49,630 bases of DNA from Melioribacter roseus P3M-2 (lineage in GTDB: Bacteria > Bacteroidota > Ignavibacteria > Kapaibacteriales > Kapaibacteriaceae). Below, one piece after another: positions 33,428 to 41,301 of this stretch. Location: contig CAMCXP010000003.1 of the NCBI GenBank assembly GCA_945883395.1, positions 1-49,630 on the forward strand. Reading direction: 5' to 3'. The position numbers were made by a program, and so were the translations under genes. Positions within the stretch are counted from its first letter, which is position 1. The number at the start of each line of letters is the position of its first letter. Below the pieces are notes generated by a model. It saw only the letters and a program-made list of their open reading frames with translations. It did no database searches and was not told the origin of the DNA.

Positions 33428-33839
33428 CGCAGATCTCGTCGAATGCACTCGTGAGCGATGCGGCAATCATCTCAGGTGTGCGACCCTCAATGTGATGGCG
33501 TGGCATAAAGCCTACCATTTCACCATCGCGCATCAGGGCGATTGCAGGTGAGGACGGCGGAACACCCGTGAAGTACGAGCGCGCTCGCTCGACGGCCTCG
33601 AGGTCCTGTCCGGCAAACACTGTTGTGATGTTGTCTGGCAATGTGTGATGCTTGAGCGCAAGCGCCACGCCCGGACGTGCACCGCCAGCGGCGCAACCGC
33701 ATACCGAGTTGAGCACAACCATCGTTGTGCCAGGCTGCTTCATCGCCACATCAACATCATCTGCTGTGCGAAGCTCCTTTACGCCGAGCGATGTGAGTTC
33801 TTCGCGCATTGGTTGGACGAGCATTGGATCGTATGGCAT
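33417..33839 (-). CDS. BrxA/BrxB-family bacilliredoxin
   Basis: A 140-residue thioredoxin-fold protein with Cys47-Gly-Cys49 in VVLNSVCGCAAGGARPG, the hallmark CGC of bacilliredoxins (YphP/YqiW). The family removes bacillithiol or similar low-molecular-weight thiols from protein cysteines, and its presence hints that the host makes a bacillithiol-type thiol, as many Bacteroidota do. VFAGQDLEAVERARSYF and GVPPSSPAIALMRDGE are also family-typical. It lies 3 bp after the TPR gene and is probably co-transcribed with it. Confidence 0.93.
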   Translation of the reverse strand: MPYDPMLVQPMREELTSLGVKELRTADDVDVAMKQPGTTMVVLNSVCGCAAGGARPGVALALKHHTLPDNITTVFAGQDLEAVERARSYFTGVPPSSPAIALMRDGEMVGFMPRHHIEGRTPEMIAASLTSAFDEICVKA

Positions 33840-33842
33840 TTC

Positions 33843-35285
33843 TTACTGTTCCCCTAAGTTGTGTTGTTGTAAAACGGTAGTGAGGTATTCCATTGCGAGT
33901 GGACCAGCAATCACGGGAAACTCCGTGTCGAAGTCGGCTCGTTTGGATGGATCAAGTGAAAATGCTTTGTGAAGAAACGGAATTGCCGAGTGCGGCTGTC
34001 CGGCAGCACACAACGTCTTGGCCGTTGCATAATACCCTTCAGCCCAACTTGGCACCAAACGCACGCACTCATTAAATCCGCGCAGCGCTTCGAGTACATC
34101 GCCGGTTTCCAGCACGCTTGATGCGTAGTCGAACCAGCACTCGACATCGTCGGGGTGTAACTCAAGTGCTTTTCGATAGGCAGCAAGCGATTCAGGAACG
34201 CGGCAAAGGTTGAACAGTGCATCGGCCTTAGCATACCATAAGTCTGCATACGCTGGGTCGATCGCAAGTGCCGCTTCATAATCGCGCAGAGCAAGTTCGA
34301 ACTGCTCCATCGCGTCGTGGCATGTGCCACGTCCGTAAAGCGCCTGCGCATGTGTGGGATCAGCGGTGATAACCTTGGTGAACATCTGCGCTGCATCTTC
34401 AAAACTTCCGCGTTCCTCCAACGAGGATGCGAGGTTGTGCATCACAGGCACATCGGTTGGGTCGGCAGCATGCGCATGCGTATACGACGCAATAGCTTCT
34501 TCGACACGGCCAAGTGCAGAGTACGTGTTGCCCATGTTGAACCACGCATTCACGAAGTTGGACTTGATCACCGTTGCCATATCGTAACAGCGCACGGCTT
34601 CCCGCAGAGCCCCCTTCTTACCCATGATCACGCCTTTGTTGAACCACGCATTGGGTTCGTACGGCTCTGCATCAATGAGTGTGTCGTAAATGGCAGCGGC
34701 TTCGGTGTACTGTTCGAGTGCTTCGTGACAGATTGCCATTTCGAAGAGTGCATCGCGCTGAAACTGCTCGTGACGTGCAATCACGGCGAACATGCGCAGT
34801 GCTTCGTCGTAGCGCTCACGTTTTTGCAAGATGAGCGCCTTGGTGAAGAGCGCGTCGAAATTCTCGGGGTCTTGCGCGAGCGCTGCATCGATGAGCGTCT
34901 GTGCGTCGTCGAGACGTCCGAGTTGCTCAAGTGCGATGCCGCGGTTGATGATGAGCTCGGTGTCGATAGGATCAAGCGACGATGCGCGATCGTATGCGTC
35001 GAGAGCATCTGTCCAGCGACCAAGACTGCTGAGCGCGATCCCGAACTTATGCCATGCATCGGGAGAGTACAGGGCACGCTCGGTCCACATCTTGGCGAAC
35101 ACAAAGGCGTCCTCAAACGCGGACGTCTCAAGGCAGTAGTGAACAACCATTTCAAGGGATTCGATCGACGGAGCCCCTTGCTGCCAGTTCCCACTGCGCA
35201 CAGAATCCCGGAACCGACGGAGCGTCTCATCGAGCTCCTGCCGATTCAGTTCATCGTTGTCGTCGTCGTAGTCGAACTCCATCAT
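33843..35285 (-). CDS. Tetratricopeptide-repeat protein
   Basis: A 480-residue protein without signal peptide or membrane segment. An acidic N-terminus (MMEFDYDDDNDELNRQELDE) is followed, from about residue 50, by roughly ten to eleven TPR units of 34 residues (AWHKFGIALSSLGRWTDALDAYDRASSLDP, AWFNKGVIMGKKGALREAVRCYDMA, AWFNMGNTYSALGRVEEAIASYTHA). TPR arrays bind partner proteins; the partner is unknown. Start could be ATG 35285 or 35282. It precedes the bacilliredoxin gene by 3 bp, and 80 bp separate it from the methyltransferase gene upstream on the same strand. Confidence 0.9.
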   Translation of the reverse strand: MMEFDYDDDNDELNRQELDETLRRFRDSVRSGNWQQGAPSIESLEMVVHYCLETSAFEDAFVFAKMWTERALYSPDAWHKFGIALSSLGRWTDALDAYDRASSLDPIDTELIINRGIALEQLGRLDDAQTLIDAALAQDPENFDALFTKALILQKRERYDEALRMFAVIARHEQFQRDALFEMAICHEALEQYTEAAAIYDTLIDAEPYEPNAWFNKGVIMGKKGALREAVRCYDMATVIKSNFVNAWFNMGNTYSALGRVEEAIASYTHAHAADPTDVPVMHNLASSLEERGSFEDAAQMFTKVITADPTHAQALYGRGTCHDAMEQFELALRDYEAALAIDPAYADLWYAKADALFNLCRVPESLAAYRKALELHPDDVECWFDYASSVLETGDVLEALRGFNECVRLVPSWAEGYYATAKTLCAAGQPHSAIPFLHKAFSLDPSKRADFDTEFPVIAGPLAMEYLTTVLQQHNLGEQ

Positions 35286-35365
35286 GATGCACGCAACATA
35301 ATCGATGTTGGGGAAGGTCGTTTGTGGACGTTTTCCACCGGACGGTAGTGCATTGTGAGGGGGGC

Positions 35366-36538
35366 TTACATCACCTCAAATACAAGGAACTTAAGGTACT
35401 GGGTTTCGGGCATGGCCAGCAGCACGGGGTGGTCGGGGGCCTGCGAGCCCCGGTGAATGAGGCGGAGCCGACGTCGAACCCGCGCAGATTCGCGGTAGAT
35501 GATGTCGAGCAGGTCGTGCTCGGGCACAATCTGGGTGCAGGAGGCGGTCACGAGGATGCCACCACTGTCGAGCAGCTTGAGGGCCGTGCGGTTGAGCTCG
35601 GCGTAGCCGGCAAGTGCCCCACGGAGTGCGCCTCGGTGCTTGGCAAACGATGGGGGGTCGAGAATCACCATGTCCCACTTGCGACCCTCGGCAACCTGTT
35701 CGCGCAGGTAATCGAAGACGTTTGCCTTCACAAACGAGCAGGCATCGAGGTTGTTGATGATCGCGTGGTGCTGGGCCGATTCGATGGCGGGTGCCGAACT
35801 GTCGATACCGACAGCTTCGCGCGCACCACCCCTAACCGCATTGAGCGCAAAGCCGCCGACATTACAAAAACAGTCGAGCACGGTGCGCCCCGCAGAGAGA
35901 TCGGCTACAATGGTTCGATTGAGCTTTTGGTCAAGGAAATATCCCGTCTTCTGACCGGCCGTGATGTCGACTTCGAGGAGAATGTCGTTTTCGCGGAATT
36001 GCACTGTGCTTGGCACCTCGCCCCATATCACGCCCTCAATAGGCTCGAGGCCTTCCTTGGTGCGCATTTGCGAGAGGTTCTTCTCGATGATGCCGGTAGC
36101 GGCGGGGAACACGCGGCGCAGTGCCGACACGATGAGGTCCTTCCTGCTGTCCATGCCTGCCGAAAGCGTCTGGATGACAAGCGTGGTGCCGTAGAGGTCG
36201 ACGATCAGACCCGACAACAGGTCGGCCTCTCCAAAGACCACGCGATAGGCTTCAGCGTTTGGCAACATCAGCGCGCGCAGTCGTGCAGCGCGTGTGATAC
36301 GCTCGACGAAGAAATCTTCATCGACCACGTCGATTTCGCCGCCGAGCAGTCGAATGGCAATCTTTGAGAGGGGATTGTAGAACCCCGTGCCAAGCGACGC
36401 GCCATCGGATGTGCTGAGTCGGATGAGACTGCCGGGCTCCATTTGTGGGATTGCCGAGAGGTCAGTCGTGAACACCCAGAGGTGTCCTTCTTTGATACGA
36501 CGCTCTTCGCGTGGACGGAGCGTGAGGATTGGAAGCAT
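35366..36538 (-). CDS. Class I SAM-dependent rRNA methyltransferase, RlmI/YwbD type
   Basis: A 390-residue protein. Residues ~1-75 are a PUA domain (LRPREERRIKEGHLWVF, GTGFYNPLSKIAIRLL). A methyltransferase domain occupies ~170-385, with VLDCFCNVGGFALNAVRGG (SAM loop), AVGIDSSAPAI, MVILDPPSFAKHRGAL and ILVTASCTQIV, where the Cys fits the catalytic residue of 5-methylcytosine RNA methyltransferases. RlmI of E. coli modifies C1962 of 23S rRNA; the exact target here is by homology only. I chose ATG 36538 (MLPILTLRPREERR). A TAGCTTG at 36549-36543 ends four bases before it, so a leaderless transcript is possible. Confidence 0.9.
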   Translation of the reverse strand: MLPILTLRPREERRIKEGHLWVFTTDLSAIPQMEPGSLIRLSTSDGASLGTGFYNPLSKIAIRLLGGEIDVVDEDFFVERITRAARLRALMLPNAEAYRVVFGEADLLSGLIVDLYGTTLVIQTLSAGMDSRKDLIVSALRRVFPAATGIIEKNLSQMRTKEGLEPIEGVIWGEVPSTVQFRENDILLEVDITAGQKTGYFLDQKLNRTIVADLSAGRTVLDCFCNVGGFALNAVRGGAREAVGIDSSAPAIESAQHHAIINNLDACSFVKANVFDYLREQVAEGRKWDMVILDPPSFAKHRGALRGALAGYAELNRTALKLLDSGGILVTASCTQIVPEHDLLDIIYRESARVRRRLRLIHRGSQAPDHPVLLAMPETQYLKFLVFEVM

Positions 36539-36573
36539 GTGGCAAGCTACGGAGAAGATATATTGTTGCACCT
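36539..36573. promoter_or_regulatory. 35-bp divergent spacer with two back-to-back promoter-like boxes
   Basis: On the minus strand TAGCTTG (36549-36543) lies four bases before the methyltransferase ATG. On the plus strand TATATTG (36559-36565) lies eight bases before the ATG of the giant PKD protein. Both are shortened forms of TAnnTTTG. There is hardly room for leaders, so both messages would begin at or just before the start codon. Confidence 0.4.
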
Positions 36574-39500
36574 ATGCGCCTCCTTCGCATCATCGTCATC
36601 ATGCTCGTCTGCGTCAGCGGCGCACTCCACGCGCAGCGACAAGCAGAGAACTGGTATTTCGGCGAACTCGCCGGCATGAATGTGCGCTCGTCACCGCCGG
36701 TGATTCTCACCGACGGCGTGATGAATACCCGCGAAGGGTGCATCACGGTGTCTGATACGGCCGGACGGTTGCTGTTCTACTCCGATGGCTCGGATGTATG
36801 GACAAAGAATCATGTGAAGATGCCGGGTGGCGTTGGACTCTGGGGGTTTTCGTCGTCGACACAGTCGTGTATCGTGATTCCTTGGCCGGGGCGTCCATCG
36901 CGCTACTTCTTGGTCACAGTCGATGCGGTTGAACGCAGCTATGGCCGCGGCATCAGCTACTCTGTGGTCGACATGACGTTGAACGGCGGCAATGGCGATG
37001 TGCTGCTGTTGAATGTTCCGCTGCAACCGGGCGCATCAGAGAAGATCACGGCTGTGCGCCATGCTAACGGCGTTGATGCATGGCTTATCGGACATGAGAT
37101 TGGGACGAATACGTTCCTCGTCTACAGTGTTACGCGCAACGGCATCAACGCAACACCCGCGACGTATCGACTGGGTCCGGCGGTGCAGTTTGGCGATATC
37201 GGCTATCTGCGCTCGAATCCCCAAGGCACACGTCTTGCGATGGCAACATCAACGCCTGGTCGACTCTCGCTGTTTCGCTTCGATCGCGCAACAGGAGCAG
37301 TGTCTTCAGCAGTAACGCTTGCGCCAGAGCTCACCTATGGTGTGGAGTTCTCGCCGAACGGTTCGTTGCTCTACGCATCATCGTACTCAAGCACATCAAT
37401 CGACCAATACGATTGTTCTGTCGCCGATGCATCGATCCCCAGCACACGCATGTCGATCGGACGCTCTGGTGCGGTGGCGAACGGTGCTCTGCAGCTTGCA
37501 CCGAATGGTTGCATCTATCTCGCGCATGAAAACTCACCAACGATCAGCGAGATCGCACGTCCGAACGTGCGTGGCACGGGATGTCAATACCGCGATCGTG
37601 TTGTCGATCTCGGCGGACGCATGAGTCGACTCGGGTTGCCGAATATGTTTCCGGCTGTCTTCTCCAACGAAACAGTGTACGACATCGTCGTTGCTGACGG
37701 GTGCGTTGGCGATACGCTGGCGATGGTCGTGTCGCCAAAGGACTCTGCAACATCGGTACAGTGGGACTTCGGCGATCCCGCGTCGGGCTCGACGAATCGC
37801 TCGCGACAAAACCCAACGTCGCATGTGTATCGCACACCAGGGACGTACATCATCAAAGCAACCTTCCGTTCGTCATCGGGCAGTACGATGGAGCGCGAAG
37901 CAACTGTGAAGATCGGCGCGCGTCCTGCGATCTCCGCCGGACCCGACATCACGATTTGTAAGGGGCAGGTTGCGGCTCTCACCGTGCTTGGTAATGCAAC
38001 ATTCTCGTGGTCACCGGGATCAGTGCTCAACGATTCAACGTCTGCCAAACCGCGAGCAACGCTTACTAACACCACAACGTTTATCGTCACTGGGCGAAGT
38101 CCGGAAGGCTGTGCATCCTACGACACTGTCTCCGTAGTCGTTAATGAAGGCACGCTCACAACATCGCCCGACACCACGATCTGCGATGGGTCGAGCGCAA
38201 GCCTACGCGCATCGGGTGCATCCACCTATGAATGGTCGCCCGCGACGGGGTTAGACGACCCGCGAAGTGCAACGCCGCGTGCGCAACCTGCGCAGACAAC
38301 GCAGTACCGCGTGATTGGTCGAAGCGGAACATGCATCGACACTGCATTCATCACCGTCACCATCGCGCCACAGCCAACTGCGCGTATCATTCCTGCAGAC
38401 CCACATTCGTGTCCGGGCGTGCCGGTTGTGCTGGAAGCATCGGGGGGCGCTCGCTACCAATGGCTCCCATCGTCTGACATTACCGATCGCACTACTGCAC
38501 GTGTAACTGTTGCGCCGCAAACCACAACCACGTACACCGTTGTGGTGTTCTCTGCTGAAGGATGTGTCGACACAGCCAGTGTGACCGTGCGTGTTGGCGG
38601 AAGCATCAGCGTTGATGTGCCGCGCGACACCGCAGTATGTGCAGGCACCGATCTCACGCTCACGTGCACCACACCGGGCAATGTGCAATGGATCGATCGC
38701 TCGAGCGGACTCGTGCTGCCGGGAGCAACGGTGACGATTACCGCCACGGCCAGTACATGGATTGACGTCATCGTCGAAAACAACGGATGCAGCGGACGTG
38801 ATAGCATGCGTGTGGATGTGATTCCACCGCCGCCACTGCAAGCTCGCGCCGACACAACGATTTGTATTGGCGACACCATCACGTTGTGGGCACGTGGTGC
38901 CGAGCGCTACGCGTGGACGCCCACCACGAGTCTGGCAGCAGCCAATCAAGCAAGCACCAGCGCATGGCCTGTGCGAACAACAACGTATGTGGTGCAAGGA
39001 TGGGACGCACGTGGATGCACTGTGGTCGACTCGGTAACGGTCACTGTTGTACCGCCACAGGCAGTGCAAGTGCGGTCTGAAACGATAGTGAGTGCAACCG
39101 GCGGACAGATCCGTGTGCCGATCCAAAGTGACAGTCAGAACCCACTCATAGGTCCACTCGTCCTCACACTACGCATCCGCGAGGATGTTGCCGAGGTCAG
39201 CGTCGTCCCGCACCCGAACGTCACACGCGTTACGCGCACCAGCGCCGGAGGCGTTGCGATCATTACCATCGAACTTTCGCAGAGCGTCGCGCCACCGGTA
39301 TTTGTTGAGCTCGATGTGCGCATGCTCCTCACGGGTGTCAACGATCGTGCAATCCTTGTGAACGCGCAGGTAGGGGGCTCGTGTAGCACACCAGGTGATG
39401 CGACGATTGGAATCACCGCGCAGCAGTGTGCCAGTTCGGCCCGCGTTGTGAGCATTGGCGCCAGCGGACCCCGCATGCTTGATGTACTGCAAACCAGTGA

Positions 39501-39729
39501 TCACACATTGACCGTCGTGTGGTCGAGCAGCGCCATCGGACGTCACGACATCAGTATCATTAATGTGCAAGGGGCTACCATGTGCGCCACATCGTGGTCG
39601 CGCGTTGTGCGCGACGCGCAGACATCAACCGTCAGCTTCGCGACCGACCATCTCGCATCAGGCATGTACCTCGCATGCCTTGTCACTGCCGAGGGGGCTC
39701 TCTACGTCCCGGTGATGGTCCAGAAATGA
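36574..39729 (+). CDS. Giant surface protein: propeller-like N-terminus, PKD and Ig-like repeats, T9SS-like C-terminus
   Basis: A 1051-residue protein with a signal peptide (MRLLRIIVIMLVCVSGALHAQ). The mature start ENWYFGELAGMNV and residues ~25-375 match the propeller-like region common in Bacteroidota surface proteins (GRLLFYSDGSDVWTKNH, SRYFLVTVDAV, VEFSPNGSLLYASSYSS, LQLAPNGCIYLAHEN). A PKD domain follows at ~385-465 (VQWDFGDPASGS, YRTPGTYIIKATFRSS). Five Ig-like repeats of ~85 residues follow to about residue 850, each with DTTICxG, a YxWxP strand and TTTYxVxG. A segment with GDATIGITAQQC leads to a degenerate sorting domain (DISIINVQGATMCA, LASGMYLACLVTAEG). Likely an adhesin or structural surface protein, built like the 1589-residue protein at 1897-6666 with a different head. 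Confidence 0.82.
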   Translation: MRLLRIIVIMLVCVSGALHAQRQAENWYFGELAGMNVRSSPPVILTDGVMNTREGCITVSDTAGRLLFYSDGSDVWTKNHVKMPGGVGLWGFSSSTQSCIVIPWPGRPSRYFLVTVDAVERSYGRGISYSVVDMTLNGGNGDVLLLNVPLQPGASEKITAVRHANGVDAWLIGHEIGTNTFLVYSVTRNGINATPATYRLGPAVQFGDIGYLRSNPQGTRLAMATSTPGRLSLFRFDRATGAVSSAVTLAPELTYGVEFSPNGSLLYASSYSSTSIDQYDCSVADASIPSTRMSIGRSGAVANGALQLAPNGCIYLAHENSPTISEIARPNVRGTGCQYRDRVVDLGGRMSRLGLPNMFPAVFSNETVYDIVVADGCVGDTLAMVVSPKDSATSVQWDFGDPASGSTNRSRQNPTSHVYRTPGTYIIKATFRSSSGSTMEREATVKIGARPAISAGPDITICKGQVAALTVLGNATFSWSPGSVLNDSTSAKPRATLTNTTTFIVTGRSPEGCASYDTVSVVVNEGTLTTSPDTTICDGSSASLRASGASTYEWSPATGLDDPRSATPRAQPAQTTQYRVIGRSGTCIDTAFITVTIAPQPTARIIPADPHSCPGVPVVLEASGGARYQWLPSSDITDRTTARVTVAPQTTTTYTVVVFSAEGCVDTASVTVRVGGSISVDVPRDTAVCAGTDLTLTCTTPGNVQWIDRSSGLVLPGATVTITATASTWIDVIVENNGCSGRDSMRVDVIPPPPLQARADTTICIGDTITLWARGAERYAWTPTTSLAAANQASTSAWPVRTTTYVVQGWDARGCTVVDSVTVTVVPPQAVQVRSETIVSATGGQIRVPIQSDSQNPLIGPLVLTLRIREDVAEVSVVPHPNVTRVTRTSAGGVAIITIELSQSVAPPVFVELDVRMLLTGVNDRAILVNAQVGGSCSTPGDATIGITAQQCASSARVVSIGASGPRMLDVLQTSDHTLTVVWSSSAIGRHDISIINVQGATMCATSWSRVVRDAQTSTVSFATDHLASGMYLACLVTAEGALYVPVMVQK

Positions 39730-39757
39730 AAAACGCCACCCAAAGGGCGGCGTTTTG
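39730..39757. terminator. Bidirectional terminator between the giant PKD protein and tRNA-Thr
   Basis: Stem AAAACGCC-A-CCC with GGG-C-GGCGTTTT (39730-39741 with 39745-39756, one internal mismatch) around loop AAA. It begins directly after the TGA at 39727-39729. On the minus strand it ends in TTTTTC and would terminate tRNA-Thr and the operon upstream of it. Confidence 0.8.
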
Positions 39758-39761
39758 ATGG

Positions 39762-39834
39762 AGCCAACTATCGGACTTGAACCGATGACCTGCTGATTAC
39801 AAATCAGCTGCTCTACCAGCTGAGCTAAGTTGGC
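39762..39834 (-). tRNA. tRNA-Thr (anticodon UGU)
   Basis: On the minus strand: acceptor GCCAACT/AGTTGGC, D arm TAGCTCAGCTGGTAGAGC, anticodon stem GCTGA/TCAGC with loop TTTGTAA (anticodon UGU), and T arm CATCGGTTCGAGTCCGATA. The discriminator is U and the next three bases read CCA, unlike the other two tRNAs in the window. This could be an encoded CCA or chance. Confidence 0.96.
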
Positions 39835-39851
39835 GACCCGATTTGGGAGCA

Positions 39852-39881
39852 CAAAAATACAAAAGGTCGGGTTTAAAACAA
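39852..39881 (-). promoter_or_regulatory. Promoter of tRNA-Thr (Bacteroidota type)
   Basis: On the minus strand TTG (39881-39879), 19 bases, then TATTTTTG (39859-39852). This is the same architecture as in front of tRNA-Lys. The TTG lies inside the last codons of gmhA. The leader before the tRNA is about 14 bases. Confidence 0.78.
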
Positions 39882-40472
39882 CTCCGGCGCTACAGCTTCT
39901 TCGATCATTTCGCACCAGATGTGGCCAATCAGAATGTGCGACTCCTGAATGCGGGCCGTGACGGTGGATGGGACGACGACCGAATGGTGACACAACGCAC
40001 GGAGTGTTCCGCCGCTGCCGCCGAGCAGACCGATGGTGGTTACGCCTTGCGTGGTGGCTTGTTCGACCGCACGGACAATGTTGGATGACGTCCCGCTGGT
40101 GCTAATTGCTACCAGGACATCCCCGGGTTGACCGAAGGCTTCGACCTGACGTGCGAAGATGTTGTCGAATCCGTAGTCGTTGCCGCCTGCCGTGAGCACG
40201 CTGGTGTCGACCGTGAGTGCAAGCGCTGCTATGGCCCGACGTTCGACGCCGCTGCGCAAGCGGACAACAAGTTCGGCTGCGAGATGCTGACTATCAGCAG
40301 CACTGCCACCATTGCCACAGAAGAAGATGCGCTTGTTCGCAGCAGCACACGCCGCAAGTACTGCACCACACGCAGCGATGTCCGCCGTACAGGTTTCTGC
40401 AAGACGTTGCTTTGTTGCAATCGATTCGCCGATGATGTCAGCGATGCGCTGTTCGTTGAATGCTTCTGGCAT
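39873..40472 (-). CDS. gmhA: Phosphoheptose isomerase (SIS domain)
   Basis: A 199-residue cytoplasmic enzyme converting sedoheptulose 7-phosphate to heptose 7-phosphate, the first step toward ADP- or GDP-heptose for lipopolysaccharide or glycans. Family motifs are RIFFCGNGGSAADSQHLAAELV, TAGGNDYGFDNIF, VLVAISTSGTSSNIVRA, and RIQESHILIGHIWCEMIEE carrying the metal/catalytic Glu and His. The N-terminus IADIIGESIATKQRLAE fits the first helix of the family, supporting the ATG at 40472, which overlaps the end of the DMT transporter gene by 35 bp. It is the last gene of a six-gene cluster that starts with a sugar aminotransferase. Confidence 0.93.
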   Translation of the reverse strand: MPEAFNEQRIADIIGESIATKQRLAETCTADIAACGAVLAACAAANKRIFFCGNGGSAADSQHLAAELVVRLRSGVERRAIAALALTVDTSVLTAGGNDYGFDNIFARQVEAFGQPGDVLVAISTSGTSSNIVRAVEQATTQGVTTIGLLGGSGGTLRALCHHSVVVPSTVTARIQESHILIGHIWCEMIEEAVAPELF

Positions 40473-41301
40473 GCAGCAAATTACGCGTCACAACGGCTCC
40501 GACAACGATGATGCCCCCAACAATTGCTGTCTGCGAGGGTACTTCGCCATGCCCAAGGCCAACCCAGATAGGGTTCAACAGGGGCTCAATCACCGTAATG
40601 AGCACGGCTTCGAGCGCCGTGACGTAGCGCATGGCCCATGCATACAGGATGTAGGAGATTCCGAGCTGCACCACACCGAGCAAGACAAGGTTGACCATGA
40701 CCGATGGCTCTGGGGCGAAGGGCGTGATGAAGGGGATGCAGACGAGTGCAGTGAGGATGTTGCCGAAGAGGATACTCTCCATGTTCGATGTGCCTCGCTG
40801 CGCACGCATGAAGAGCGCTACACCTGCAAACGCAATTCCACTGGCGATGGCAACAGCGTCGCCAACGATCGTGCCGCCCTCAAGCGAGTCGAGGAAGAAC
40901 ACGCCCATGCCAAGCACCACAGCACACACGGAGATGATGTCGATCCGCGAGATGCGCTCGCGCGCAACAAGCCAACTGAGCAGACTTACCCACACAGGTG
41001 CGGTGTACTGGAGGAAGATGGCATTCGCAGCCGTCGTGAGCTTGGTGGCAGAGACGAAGAGGATGACGGTGAGTGCGTAGGAGACGATGCTGCCGATCTG
41101 CGCGCGCGACCATGTGGGCGCAACACGACGGTTCCATGCGAAGATGACGAGTGCTGCGATGGCACTGCGTGCACCGGCAATGGTGAGTGCATCAAGCGGT
41201 ATGCTCTTGATGAAGAACCCACCGGTGCTCCACAGGATGGCACACAACGTAAGCGCGAGGAGTGCCCGCGTGTGCAGCGTTGCGGATTGCTCCTGACTCA
41301 T
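40438..41301 (-). CDS. EamA/DMT-family membrane transporter
   Basis: A 287-residue protein with ten predicted membrane helices in two EamA repeats (~14-140 and ~150-275). Features are ALTLCAILWSTGGFFIKS at the start, SYALTVILFVSATKLTTAANAIFLQYTAPVWVSLLSW, and in the second half YILYAWAMRYVTALEAVLITVIEPLLNPIWVGL. The family exports metabolites or amino acids; the substrate cannot be read. Its start overlaps the upstream unknown gene by 4 bp (ATGA type), and its 3' end overlaps gmhA by 35 bp. Confidence 0.92.
   Translation of the reverse strand: MSQEQSATLHTRALLALTLCAILWSTGGFFIKSIPLDALTIAGARSAIAALVIFAWNRRVAPTWSRAQIGSIVSYALTVILFVSATKLTTAANAIFLQYTAPVWVSLLSWLVARERISRIDIISVCAVVLGMGVFFLDSLEGGTIVGDAVAIASGIAFAGVALFMRAQRGTSNMESILFGNILTALVCIPFITPFAPEPSVMVNLVLLGVVQLGISYILYAWAMRYVTALEAVLITVIEPLLNPIWVGLGHGEVPSQTAIVGGIIVVGAVVTRNLLHARSIQRTAHR

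Noticed and set aside
32732-33839. YgjP peptidase as part of a restriction or defence system
   Set aside because: Such peptidases sometimes sit by type I restriction genes, but the neighbours here are a sigma factor and a bacilliredoxin.
34317-35348. 343-codon open frame antisense to the TPR gene
   Set aside because: The TPR repeats on the other strand are unmistakable; the antisense frame is Cys/His/Arg-rich with no recognisable motif.
35324-36367. 347-codon open frame antisense to the RlmI-type methyltransferase
   Set aside because: It is opposite clear PUA and methyltransferase motifs, and the open frame follows from codon bias of the real gene.
38251-39126. 291-codon minus-strand frame inside the giant PKD protein
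   Set aside because: The repeats on the plus strand explain the sequence; the antisense product is Cys/Arg/His-rich noise.
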